Source of the DNA: a bacterium
Lineage (GTDB): Bacteria; Hydrothermota; UBA3072; JAPDKE01
Assembly (NCBI GenBank): GCA_029258725.1
Contig: JAPDKE010000013.1
Coordinates: 62,001-126,000, forward strand
DNA length: 64,000 nucleotides
Direction of reading: 5' to 3'
In this document: positions 41,164-54,338 of the stretch, piece after piece
How positions within the stretch are numbered: the stretch's first letter is position 1
Layout of the letters: each line of letters starts with the position of its first letter
Translations under genes and position numbers: made by a program
The notes under the pieces: model-generated
Told to the model about the DNA's origin: nothing
What the model saw: the letters and a program-made list of their open reading frames with translations, nothing else
Databases searched by the model: none

Positions 41164-41965
41164 TATTCTCTCCGCAATCTCTTCCATTTTTATATCTAAA
41201 CAGATTCAGCTGAACGTTTTTTGTTCTTTCCCTTGCAAATTTGCAGTATTCTGGAACAATTTCAAATCCTAAATAGTGCCTCCCCAGCATTTTTGCCGCA
41301 ACTGCTACCGTGCCAGACCCGATGAATGGGTCAAAAACCAGGTCACCTTCATCACTGCTGAACAGGAGAATCTTTTTGACCAGTGCCAGAGGTAATTTTG
41401 TGGGCGTTTTAATTTTTCCTGTCCAGTATTCTCTATTGATTATCCAGACATCCTCAGGATAATGTTCAATTTTATTAAATTTATATTTCTTTTCATCCTT
41501 AACCACAAAAAGAATATGATAATGGCTTGTAACATACTTTCTCCTTGTAAATACACCAAACTGATATTTCCATATCAGATGATTTATCGTTATAAACCCC
41601 ACTTCATCCAGTGCATTGAGAATGTCTTTCAGATTTGTCCATCCAGAAAAAACATACATGCTTCCGGTTTTTTTTAAAATACGATATGCCTCTTTCATCC
41701 AGTTTAATGTGAACTCATAGTATTTTTCCCTGGGAACTTCATTATACCCCTCAATTACCCTCTCCTGTGTTCTGTTGTAATTATTACGTTTTGCTTTAAA
41801 ATCAATGGCAAAGGGAGGGTCTGTGACAATCAAATCCACGATTTCTGAAGGTATATCTTTCATCAATTTTACCGCATCTCCACAGTAAATTTCATCAATT
41901 TGAAATTTACCTATTTTCTTCCTTTCTTTTGTTATTATCCTCCCATTGTCATCTGTCATTTTCAT
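41156..41965 (-). CDS. site-specific DNA methyltransferase (beta class, N6/N4)
   Basis: Amino-methyltransferase of 269 residues. Catalytic motif IV 'VTDPPFAIDF' comes early and the SAM-binding motif I 'FDPFIGSGTVAVAAKMLG' late, which is the beta-class order. It should methylate adenine N6 or cytosine N4 in a short DNA site. 'IWKYQFGVFTRRKYVTSHYH' is the target-recognition-like middle. It precedes and overlaps the endonuclease gene, as expected for a type II system in which the methylase is made first. GAGGGG precedes the ATG. The region is AT-rich, consistent with recent acquisition. Confidence 0.9.
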   Translation of the reverse strand: MKMTDDNGRIITKERKKIGKFQIDEIYCGDAVKLMKDIPSEIVDLIVTDPPFAIDFKAKRNNYNRTQERVIEGYNEVPREKYYEFTLNWMKEAYRILKKTGSMYVFSGWTNLKDILNALDEVGFITINHLIWKYQFGVFTRRKYVTSHYHILFVVKDEKKYKFNKIEHYPEDVWIINREYWTGKIKTPTKLPLALVKKILLFSSDEGDLVFDPFIGSGTVAVAAKMLGRHYLGFEIVPEYCKFARERTKNVQLNLFRYKNGRDCGENNV

Positions 41966-42105
41966 ATTTAACCCCTCAGCTCACAATTTTAAAAACTTTC
42001 TTGTGCTGTCTTTTTAATCTTAATCTATAAAAAGAAAAAGTCAAGTTCCATAGTCTATGATAACCTGACGGTAGCATAAAGAAGACAGACATGAGTAATC
42101 AATAA

Positions 42106-42231
42106 TTAAGAAATACCAAATGCATTGAAAAAATGAGGATTCTGAAATTCCCTTTCCAGAAAGCCTCTCAACTTCTCAATTGCCTCTTCCACATCTTCAA
42201 AGGTAAAGAAAAACTCCTTTATTCCCTCCAT
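42106..42231 (-). CDS. 41-residue ORF downstream of serS
   Basis: Small frame whose ATG overlaps the serS stop (TGATG) and which ends at TAA 42108-42106. The product has an amphipathic helix ('FEDVEEAIEKLRGFLERE') after 'IKEFFFTF'. Good coupling and protein-like composition support a real gene, but no family is recognised. It could be the N-terminal remnant of a longer protein cut by insertion of the adjacent restriction-modification module. Confidence 0.5.
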   Translation of the reverse strand: MEGIKEFFFTFEDVEEAIEKLRGFLEREFQNPHFFNAFGIS

Positions 42232-43469
42232 CACTCTATTCTCTCAATCCCTCCCATGTATTTTCTCAGGACCTCGGGGATTTCTATCACGCCATCGTGT
42301 TCGTAATGCTCAAGCAGGGCAATCATGGTCCTGGGAGTTGCCATTCCCGAGGCATTCAACGTATGAACATAATCGGTCTTTTTACCATCGTTATACTTCA
42401 TCCTCATCCTTCTTGCCTGAAATGCCTCAAAATTGCTTGCGGATGAAACCTCAAGATATTTCTTACTTCCTGGAGCCCAGACCTCTATATCATAGGTCTT
42501 TGCAGATGCAAAGGAGAGGTCATGGGCAGGGAGAAGAACAACCCGGTATGGAAGCCCAAGCAACTGCAAAACCTCCTCCGCATCCTGGAGAAGGGTCTCA
42601 AGTTCATCGTAGGAGGTATCGGGATGGGTTATCTTAACAAGTTCAACCTTATTGAACTGATGAACACGCTGCAATCCCCTTGTCTCCTTCCCGTAGGAAC
42701 CAGCTTCTCTTCTGAAGCAGGCAGTGTATGCAACATACTTTATTGGAAGTTTCCTTGCATCAATCACCTCCTCCCTGTGCATGTTCGTCACAGGGACCTC
42801 TGCTGTTGGATTTAAGAAGAGATTGTCAATCTCAATGAGATACATATCATCCCTCAACTTCGGCAACTGCCCTGTTCCGAACATGCACTCCTCTCTTACA
42901 AGGAAGGGAGGGAATACCTCGGTATATCCATGACGCTCAGCATGTAAATCAAGCATGAAGTTTACAAGGGCACGCTCAAGTCTTGCCCCAGGACCCACAT
43001 AAAGCGGAAAATGGCTTCCTGCAACCTTTGCCCCGCGTTCAAAGTCAAGCAGATTGTGCATTGCGGCAATGGTCAGATGGTCAAGTTCCTTCTCCTCCGG
43101 CTCACCCCATTCCTTCACAACCACCGGCTCATCGGGAACAGAGGAATGGGGAGTATTGGGAACCCACATGAGGAGACGCTCAATCTCTTCCTCTATCTTC
43201 TTTCTCTCCTGCTCCAGTTTCTCAATCCTTTCCGAAAGTTCCCTCACCTCCTCTATTATGGGCTGTATATCCCCCCCTTCTTTTTTTACCCTCCCTATCT
43301 CCTTATTCTTCTCCTTTCTCTTATGCTGCAAACCCTCAAGTTCCGGGATTATCTCCCTTCTCTTCTCATCCAGTTCAAGAATTTTATCTATATCAACATC
43401 CTCTCCCTTTCTTCTTATCCCTTCCTTTATCTTTTCTGCATTTTCTCTCAAATACTTTAAAGGGAACAT
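42231..43469 (-). CDS. serS: serine--tRNA ligase
   Basis: Class II synthetase of 412 residues. An N-terminal coiled-coil arm (about 30-100) contacts the tRNA-Ser long variable arm. Motif 2 is 'TACFRREAGSYGKETRGLQR' and motif 3 is near 'ASGMATPRTMIALLEHY'. The segments 'PTAEVPVTN' and 'FASAKTYDIEVW' are characteristic. It charges serine in the cytoplasm. It overlaps pncB by 13 nt and is followed by a 41-residue ORF. Confidence 0.97.
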   Translation of the reverse strand: MFPLKYLRENAEKIKEGIRRKGEDVDIDKILELDEKRREIIPELEGLQHKRKEKNKEIGRVKKEGGDIQPIIEEVRELSERIEKLEQERKKIEEEIERLLMWVPNTPHSSVPDEPVVVKEWGEPEEKELDHLTIAAMHNLLDFERGAKVAGSHFPLYVGPGARLERALVNFMLDLHAERHGYTEVFPPFLVREECMFGTGQLPKLRDDMYLIEIDNLFLNPTAEVPVTNMHREEVIDARKLPIKYVAYTACFRREAGSYGKETRGLQRVHQFNKVELVKITHPDTSYDELETLLQDAEEVLQLLGLPYRVVLLPAHDLSFASAKTYDIEVWAPGSKKYLEVSSASNFEAFQARRMRMKYNDGKKTDYVHTLNASGMATPRTMIALLEHYEHDGVIEIPEVLRKYMGGIERIE

Positions 43470-44602
43470 TTCTTCATTTCCTTTTTTACCCTTTCCCTCA
43501 ATTCTTCAATAGATGGTAAAGGTTTTATAATCTTTCCGTTCTCCATGAGTTTCTCTGTCTTTTCCTTCATCTTTTTCCCGCAGGCACAGATAACCGTTTC
43601 AAACTCAAAGGGAACAACCTCCCTCATCCCGCACTCGCACTCAAATATCTTTTTCTTCCCCGACTTTTTCCCCTTCTTCGCAAGGGGTCTCCCATCCACC
43701 TCAACCATGTCCATGCTCATATCAATGACCGGAGCATTTGAGACCGCGGTTCCAACACCATACGCATCGACCCAGTCGTTGAGTTCCTGTATTTTATATT
43801 CGTCAATCCCACCGCTCACAAATATCTTCACATGATGGAAACCATGCCTGTCAAGTTCCCAGCGCACCTCCTCCACTATGCGCCTGAAGTCTCCCCTCCT
43901 TGAACGCGGGGTGTCAAGTCTCACTGCATAAAGTCTCTCCCCAAGTGCCTCTGCAACCCTGAGTGCCTCAAACTTCTCATCCGAAAATGTATCCACAAGA
44001 ACAATTCTTTTCACATTCTCCTCAATATACTTATCAAACGCCTGTGCCGCCTTTACCGTATCTCCCATAATGAGAATCAGAGCATGGGGCATGGTTCCCT
44101 TTGGCTCTATCCCGAGAACCTCCGCACTCTTCACAACCGATACCCCATCAAGACCACCTATGTATGCGTTTCTGTCTATCATCGGGGCTATGGTGGGATA
44201 CATCCTCCTTGCACCAAAGGAAAGCACAATCCTCTCCCCCGCAGCCAGTTTTACCCTTGCAGCCTTTGTGGCAATCCCTGAGGGCTGGCAGAGAAATCCC
44301 AGGATTGCCGTTTCATATATTCCAAATTCCCTGTATCTTCCCTCTATGGTGAGAACCGGCTCTCCGGGATAGAAAACACTCCCCTCGGGCAGTCCATAAA
44401 CATCAACAGGTCTCCCCTCAAGCAACCTGAGAACGTCCTCAAGACCCGTGAAGACCGCCCAGGAGTATCCCTCAGGCAGTCTTTCAGCGGAGATCTCCAT
44501 CGCAACCCTGGGATTTTTTTTCAGTTTCCCCAGGATTTTTCTCGTTCTCAAAAAGTAAACATCCGTGGTTTTTCCTCTCTTTATATCCCTCCAATCAATC
44601 AT
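43457..44602 (-). CDS. pncB: nicotinate phosphoribosyltransferase
   Basis: NAD-salvage enzyme of 381 residues converting nicotinate and PRPP to nicotinate mononucleotide. It begins 'WRDIKRGKTTDVYFLRT' and carries 'SFGARRMYPTIAPMIDRNA', 'GTMPHALILIMGD' and 'IFVSGGIDEYKIQEL', typical of the archaeal/thermophile-type family. The last ~60 residues hold two CxCG pairs (CECG, CACG), a likely zinc ribbon. ATG 44602 overlaps the nicotinamidase stop as ATGA; a longer in-frame start at 44674 would lie deep in that gene. It pairs functionally with PncA. Confidence 0.93.
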   Translation of the reverse strand: MIDWRDIKRGKTTDVYFLRTRKILGKLKKNPRVAMEISAERLPEGYSWAVFTGLEDVLRLLEGRPVDVYGLPEGSVFYPGEPVLTIEGRYREFGIYETAILGFLCQPSGIATKAARVKLAAGERIVLSFGARRMYPTIAPMIDRNAYIGGLDGVSVVKSAEVLGIEPKGTMPHALILIMGDTVKAAQAFDKYIEENVKRIVLVDTFSDEKFEALRVAEALGERLYAVRLDTPRSRRGDFRRIVEEVRWELDRHGFHHVKIFVSGGIDEYKIQELNDWVDAYGVGTAVSNAPVIDMSMDMVEVDGRPLAKKGKKSGKKKIFECECGMREVVPFEFETVICACGKKMKEKTEKLMENGKIIKPLPSIEELRERVKKEMKKCSL

Positions 44603-45111
44603 ACAATCCTCGCAAGCAATACGTGCTCCATCTGACGGAGTGCCCAGTTGTGGTCCTCCTCCGTCAATCCCCACACAGCATTTTTAACAACCTCAACCTC
44701 AAAATCCCTCATTCGCGCATCAGCAACCGTATAAAGAACGCATATGCTCGTTGCGACCCCGGTAACCCTTAGGGTTTTTATTCCTTTATCCTTCAGAATC
44801 CTTTCAAGGTCCGTCCTGAAGAAACCGGAGTATCTTGTCTTCTCAACCACCACATCCCCTTCCACCGGAGCAAGTTCAGGCACAACCTCTGCTCCACGGG
44901 TTCCCCTGACGCAATGTGGAGGCCAGGCACGGAATTCCTCATCATCAGGAGCATGGGCATCGCATATGTAAATCACAGGAATCCCCTCGCTCCTCGCCCT
45001 TTCAATCTCCCTCTTAACCGCAGGAACGATTTTTTCGCTCCCCTTTATGTAAAGGGCGCCATCCGGTTCAACAAAGTCCCTCAACATGTCAATAACAAGC
45101 AGTGCCTTCAT
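44599..45111 (-). CDS. pncA: nicotinamidase (isochorismatase family)
   Basis: Cysteine hydrolase of 170 residues converting nicotinamide to nicotinate. The catalytic triad is Asp8 (VIDMLRDF), Lys91 (EKTRYSGF) and Cys124 (ATSICVLYT). Metal-site residues are Asp51, His53 and His66 (DAHAPDD, PPHC). The immediate downstream partner is nicotinate phosphoribosyltransferase (4-nt overlap), which makes the nicotinamidase assignment strong compared with other isochorismatase-like hydrolases. It lies 1 nt after apt. Confidence 0.9.
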   Translation of the reverse strand: MKALLVIDMLRDFVEPDGALYIKGSEKIVPAVKREIERARSEGIPVIYICDAHAPDDEEFRAWPPHCVRGTRGAEVVPELAPVEGDVVVEKTRYSGFFRTDLERILKDKGIKTLRVTGVATSICVLYTVADARMRDFEVEVVKNAVWGLTEEDHNWALRQMEHVLLARIV

Positions 45112-45112
45112 C

Positions 45113-45625
45113 TCAGTACTTTATAACGGTTTCAACCCTGTAGTTTTTGAGTTTCTCCCTACCATTCAGGAACGTGAGTTCTATGAGGAAGGAGAATCCC
45201 ACTATCTCACCACCAAGTTTTTCAACCAGTCTCGCAAGTGCAAGTGCCGTTCCACCGGTTGCAAGAAGGTCGTCAACAAGCAAGACCCTCTGCCCTGGAG
45301 ATACTGCATCTCTGTGCATCTCAAGTGCATCGGTTCCGTATTCAAGCTGGTATTCTTCTTTTATGGTCTCTGCAGGGAGTTTTCCAGGTTTTCTTGCAAT
45401 CTCAAGCCCTGCCCCGATTTTGTATGCCATGGCTCCGGCAAAGATAAATCCCCTTGACTCCACAGCCACAACCAGGTCTATTTTTTCGTTCTCGTATGGT
45501 CTGAGCATGGAGTCAACCGCCTCCCTGAATCCCTGGGGATTCTTGAGAAGGGTGGTTATATCCTTGAAGATTATTCCCTTTTTGGGAAAGTCAGGAACAT
45601 CTCTTATGAGCGATTTTAAATCCAT
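45113..45625 (-). CDS. apt: adenine phosphoribosyltransferase
   Basis: Purine-salvage enzyme of 170 residues making AMP from adenine and PRPP. The PRPP loop is '[17 protein letters not shown]' and the N-terminal signature is '[18 protein letters not shown]'. '[16 protein letters not shown]' and '[12 protein letters not shown]' are also typical. It overlaps the acylphosphatase by 10 nt and is 1 nt from pncA. The operon thus gathers two PRPP-using salvage enzymes. Confidence 0.96.
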   Translation of the reverse strand: MDLKSLIRDVPDFPKKGIIFKDITTLLKNPQGFREAVDSMLRPYENEKIDLVVAVESRGFIFAGAMAYKIGAGLEIARKPGKLPAETIKEEYQLEYGTDALEMHRDAVSPGQRVLLVDDLLATGGTALALARLVEKLGGEIVGFSFLIELTFLNGREKLKNYRVETVIKY

Positions 45626-45900
45626 CCGAACCTCACATCAAAGGTTTGAAATTCTCCCTTATACTCCTCCCACTTCACATCCATACCTGTCACACGCGCA
45701 GCCGGTGGTCCCACGCGGAGTTCCTTCAAAAACTCCTCTATGAGCTCCTTATCCCCCTCCACCACAACCTCCACCTTCCCGTTGGGAAGGTTCCTCACCC
45801 ATCCGGTGAGACCGTACTCCTCCGCCTTCCTCACCGTGAAGAACCTGTATCCCACTCCCTGGACGAGACCTGAGACAAGAACGTGTGCCCTTGCCTTCAT
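45616..45900 (-). CDS. acyP: acylphosphatase
   Basis: Small enzyme of 94 residues hydrolysing acyl phosphates. The phosphate-binding signature is '[14 protein letters not shown]' with catalytic Arg, and the second signature is '[20 protein letters not shown]' with catalytic Asn. I chose ATG 45900, which sits at the expected transcription start of a TTGAAC-N17-TATATT promoter and gives the normal family length. An upstream in-frame start at 45927 would lie across the -10 element. It is the first gene of the apt-pncA-pncB-serS operon. Confidence 0.93.
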   Translation of the reverse strand: MKARAHVLVSGLVQGVGYRFFTVRKAEEYGLTGWVRNLPNGKVEVVVEGDKELIEEFLKELRVGPPAARVTGMDVKWEEYKGEFQTFDVRFGWI

Positions 45901-45908
45901 CGGGATAG

Positions 45909-45937
45909 AATATAAAGGAAAAATCAAAAAAGTTCAA
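45909..45937 (-). promoter_or_regulatory. leaderless promoter of the acyP-apt-pncA-pncB-serS operon
   Basis: Minus strand TTGAAC (45937-45932), a 17-bp spacer and TATATT (45914-45909). The acylphosphatase ATG starts 8 nt after the -10, at about +1. No Shine-Dalgarno is present. Confidence 0.65.
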
Positions 45938-45946
45938 GAGATGAGG

Positions 45947-45975
45947 TTGACATTTGCAGGAAAAGAAGGTAAGTT
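45947..45975 (+). promoter_or_regulatory. promoter for the secreted Kelch protein
   Basis: TTGACA (45947-45952), a 17-bp spacer and TAAGTT (45970-45975). AAAGGGGG precedes ATG 46015. It is divergent from the acylphosphatase promoter. Confidence 0.5.
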
Positions 45976-46014
45976 AAGGGTGGTGAACCGCAACAAAATA
46001 ACAAAGGGGGTATT

Positions 46015-48462
46015 ATGAATGTTTTTTTGCTTTTTGCATTTGTTTTCACGGGAGTTCAGCCATCTGTTGAGGCAAAGATAATAAAGGATGCGAAAAGCGG
46101 TGGAGTATGGTATGGAGAGGGGGTAAAGGCACCAGTGCCGACAAAAGGATGGTATGTAATCCTGCAGGAGGACTTTGAAACAGGCAGTATTCCCTCGGAC
46201 TGGCAGGTGGTGGATGGAAATGGGGATGGATTTGCCTGGACGCTTTATGATACCACAACCTGGGATCATGAAACACCACCTGATTGTGGCACTTATTTGG
46301 TAGGATACGACGACGATGCAGCCGGAATCAATCCTCCAACAGAAGAGGAACTCATCCTTCCAGTTCTTCCTGTGGATTTCGATACGATAGTTCTCACATA
46401 CTCTTTATCCTATGACAATTACTTTGGCAACGACACGCTGGCGGTGAGAATAAGAACATGCACTGGTGGAATATGGAGTTCCTGGGATACTCTTGTTCTT
46501 TATAACCAGGACATTTCCGGTGCATGGGACACACTCAATCTCACTTCCTTTACTGCAGGTGCAGATTTCTTCCAGGTGGAATTCATCTGGTGGGACCATG
46601 ACGATCCTCACTGGGACTGGTATGTCAGTCTCGACAACATCTCCATTTTTGGTATCGGTGTTTTCTCTCACGATGTTGCGGTGGTTGACATTCCATCTCC
46701 ACCCGAGGTGTATGTATGGGAGACAGAGTACAGTGTGATAACGGAGATTGAGAATATGGGACAGAACCCAGAAACAGTTGATGTCTATGCAATGATAACC
46801 GATACCGCAGGAACAGAAATATACTACATGGATTCGGTAAAAGCAGTAGCACTCAGTTCAGGAGAAGTACTTTTCATCTCTTTCAACAGCTGGAACAGCG
46901 ACTCTATTGGAATTGCACGCTTCAAGGCATGGGTCCGGTGTGATGGGGATCTCTATGTTCAAAATGACACCATGGAGAAGATAATAAGAGTTGGAGTGGA
47001 TGGTGTGGTTGATTCAGTTACCTCGCCCCCTCGCCATTCATATCCAGGTGGGACCTACGGGGTTTATGTCACATACAGAAACGATGGTATTGCATCCGCA
47101 ACGTTTGACCTTTATGCTGAGATAGAATGCAATGGAAATCTCATATTCACAGGGTCCAAACCTGATGTTTCTATTGATGCTGGAGGCAGTTTTACCGCAT
47201 ACTTCGGGGATGTGGTTATCCCGGATACTTTTGGCACTTATACCATCACTGCATGGATAACCACACCATTCGACATGGATGTCTCTAACGATACCCTTGT
47301 GGAAGACCATTCTATCACTGTATGGAAGGAAGCGTTCTCGCTTCCTATACCGCTTATGGACCATGCAGTGGTACGGAGTGGAAATAAAATCTTTGTAATA
47401 GGTGGATATGTTAATTGGTCTTCCATTGATTCTCTCTTTATTTATGACCTTCTTGCAGGGACTTGGACGAGAGGCGCGAACATGCCAAAAGACCTCTGCA
47501 TGTATGATGCATGCATAATGGGAGACACGATATTCATTCCCGGTGGATATTCTTACTCTGCCGACACCGTGATTGACTCTCTTTACATATATTCTATCTC
47601 CAGCAATACCTGGTCAGTGGTTCCAGGACCCGGTGAGCCTGCATGGGCTTATGCGGTTGTTGCAGCAGGAGGAAAGATATACAGGATAGGTGGATACGAC
47701 CCTTCCACCGATACCCAGTGGAAGTCCACATGGGAGTTTGACCCTGCAACAGGAACATGGACGAAGAAAAAAGACATGAACACCGGAAGGGAATGGTTTG
47801 AGGCAATTGTCAGGGGAGATACGATATTCGTAATGGGAGGAGTGGATGGGGTAACAAGTGAAACATACCACACCACCGAGTTTTATGTAATATCCGGTGA
47901 TACCTGGATACAGGACTCCACCCTGTTTGCATATCTTCCTGAGGGAATATGGGGATATGGAGCGGATTATCACAATGGCTATATGTATGTGATTTCAGGC
48001 GTAGATACTACATGGTACCTCACACCAAGGGTTTACAGGTATAACTTCACCACCAATACCTGGGAGAGGTACTGGGATGTTTTTCTTCCCGTATATCGCT
48101 GTAAGGCAATAGGTGTTGAGGGAGTGGACCCATCTCTGGATGGGATTTATCTTGTTGGTGGTTCTACCGGTGGATTCAATCCGACTGATTCCTGTGAGGT
48201 ATCCCTTGATACCTGGACCGGGATCGAGAAGAGAAAACCGGAAGTTTATCTCGAAGTGCCCGCTCTTAACCACAACACACTTTCGTTTGTTTATCATGGA
48301 AGAGGTCCAGCAAGGATAGATGTTGTGAATATTGCCGGAAGGAGAGTAAGAAGAGTTTATGCGATACCTGGAATGAGGGTTGAGATAGGAGGGCTTTCTC
48401 CGGGTGTTTACTTCATCATCTCGGACAGGGGCATAAAGAAAAAGACCCTGCTTATAAGGTAA
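46015..48462 (+). CDS. secreted Kelch-repeat protein with C-terminal sorting domain
   Basis: Exported protein of 815 residues. Signal peptide 'FLLFAFVFTGVQPSVEA' is followed by a choice-of-anchor J/MAM-like lectin fold (about 40-220, 'DFETGSIPSDWQVVDGNGD'). Two CARDB-like beta-sandwiches come next (about 220-435, 'HDVAVVDIPSPPEV'), then at least five Kelch repeats forming a beta-propeller (about 440-735, 'KIFVIGGYV', 'KIYRIGGYD', 'TIFVMGGVD', 'GIYLVGGST'). A final ~75-residue domain ends 'GLSPGVYFIISDRG...KKTLLIR', like type IX secretion sorting tails. It is probably displayed on or released from the surface. The ligand is unknown. Confidence 0.88.
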   Translation: MNVFLLFAFVFTGVQPSVEAKIIKDAKSGGVWYGEGVKAPVPTKGWYVILQEDFETGSIPSDWQVVDGNGDGFAWTLYDTTTWDHETPPDCGTYLVGYDDDAAGINPPTEEELILPVLPVDFDTIVLTYSLSYDNYFGNDTLAVRIRTCTGGIWSSWDTLVLYNQDISGAWDTLNLTSFTAGADFFQVEFIWWDHDDPHWDWYVSLDNISIFGIGVFSHDVAVVDIPSPPEVYVWETEYSVITEIENMGQNPETVDVYAMITDTAGTEIYYMDSVKAVALSSGEVLFISFNSWNSDSIGIARFKAWVRCDGDLYVQNDTMEKIIRVGVDGVVDSVTSPPRHSYPGGTYGVYVTYRNDGIASATFDLYAEIECNGNLIFTGSKPDVSIDAGGSFTAYFGDVVIPDTFGTYTITAWITTPFDMDVSNDTLVEDHSITVWKEAFSLPIPLMDHAVVRSGNKIFVIGGYVNWSSIDSLFIYDLLAGTWTRGANMPKDLCMYDACIMGDTIFIPGGYSYSADTVIDSLYIYSISSNTWSVVPGPGEPAWAYAVVAAGGKIYRIGGYDPSTDTQWKSTWEFDPATGTWTKKKDMNTGREWFEAIVRGDTIFVMGGVDGVTSETYHTTEFYVISGDTWIQDSTLFAYLPEGIWGYGADYHNGYMYVISGVDTTWYLTPRVYRYNFTTNTWERYWDVFLPVYRCKAIGVEGVDPSLDGIYLVGGSTGGFNPTDSCEVSLDTWTGIEKRKPEVYLEVPALNHNTLSFVYHGRGPARIDVVNIAGRRVRRVYAIPGMRVEIGGLSPGVYFIISDRGIKKKTLLIR

Positions 48463-48467
48463 AAAAC

Positions 48468-48491
48468 AGGGGAGGGGACTCCCCCTCCCCT
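48468..48491 (+). terminator. GC-rich hairpin between the Kelch gene and ridA
   Basis: Perfect inverted repeat: GGGGAGGGG (48469-48477), loop ACTC, CCCCTCCCC (48482-48490), extended by an A-T pair. It follows the Kelch stop by 6 nt. No long U-tract follows; instead the next promoter's TTGACA begins immediately. It probably acts as a terminator or mRNA-end stabiliser. Confidence 0.6.
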
Positions 48492-48519
48492 TGACAAAAC
48501 CTCTCCCTTCCTCTATAAA
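48491..48519 (+). promoter_or_regulatory. leaderless promoter for the ridA-dapF-guaB operon
   Basis: TTGACA (48491-48496), a 17-bp spacer and TATAAA (48514-48519). ATG 48526 lies 6 nt after the -10, at the predicted transcription start. No Shine-Dalgarno is present. Confidence 0.75.
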
Positions 48520-48525
48520 TTTCCC

Positions 48526-48893
48526 ATGAGAAGAATAAAGCCCAAAAGGGGTCCAGAGGCTATAGGTCCATATTCCCCTGCTGTTGAAAAGGGAGGAATG
48601 CTTTTTATCTCCGGGCAGATACCCGTGGACCCGGAAACGGGCACGGTTGTAAAGGGAATAGAACCCGCAACCCGCAGAATTTTTGAGAATGTGAAGATCA
48701 TTCTGAAAGAGGCTGGATACTCCCTCCAGGATGTGGTGAAGGTTACGGTATATCTTAAAAATCTTAAGGATTTTGAGGTATTCAACCAGGTCTATGCAGA
48801 GTATCTCGGAGATGTGAAACCTGCCAGAACCACTGTTGAGGTGAGTTCTCTTCCAAAGGGTGTAGAAATAGAGATGGACTTCATAGCGGTGAA

Positions 48894-48897
<4 letters not shown>
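48526..48897 (+). CDS. ridA: RidA-family enamine/imine deaminase
   Basis: Protein of 123 residues that hydrolyses reactive 2-aminoacrylate and related enamines. The signatures are 'AIGPYSPAV', '[13 protein letters not shown]' and '[13 protein letters not shown]', with substrate-binding Arg101 (PARTTVEV) and catalytic-site Glu116 ([11 protein letters not shown]). The trimeric fold is expected. The ATG directly follows a promoter without a leader. The stop overlaps dapF as ATGA. Confidence 0.95.
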
Positions 48898-53858
<4,961 letters not shown>

Positions 53859-54338
53859 GGTTGCAATGGGAGGGGATGGGCAGGTTACCCTTGATGACCT
53901 GATTGTGAAAGAAGGGGCAAGGAAGGTGAGAAAACTGTACAATGGAAAGGTCCTTGTTGGATTTGCAGGAGGAGTTGCAGATGCATTGACTCTGCTCGAC
54001 CGCTTTGAGGCAAAACTTGAGGAATTCAAGGGAAACCTTCCCAGGGCTGTTGTTGAACTTGCAAAGGACTGGAGAACGGATAAGTTTTTGAGAAGGCTTG
54101 AGGCACTGCTTGCAATAATGGATAAGGAGCATTCATACATTGTCTCTGGAGGAGGTGAGGTTGTGGAGCCTGATGATGGTCTCATTGGCATAGGTTCAGG
54201 AGGTGCATACGCACTTGCAGCAGCAAGGGCACTTATCAGGTTCACCGACCTTGAACCTCAGGAGATAGTGAGAGAATCACTTCTCATTGCATCCTCCATA
54301 TGCGTTTATACCAACCAGAACATAGTTGTGGAGACGCT

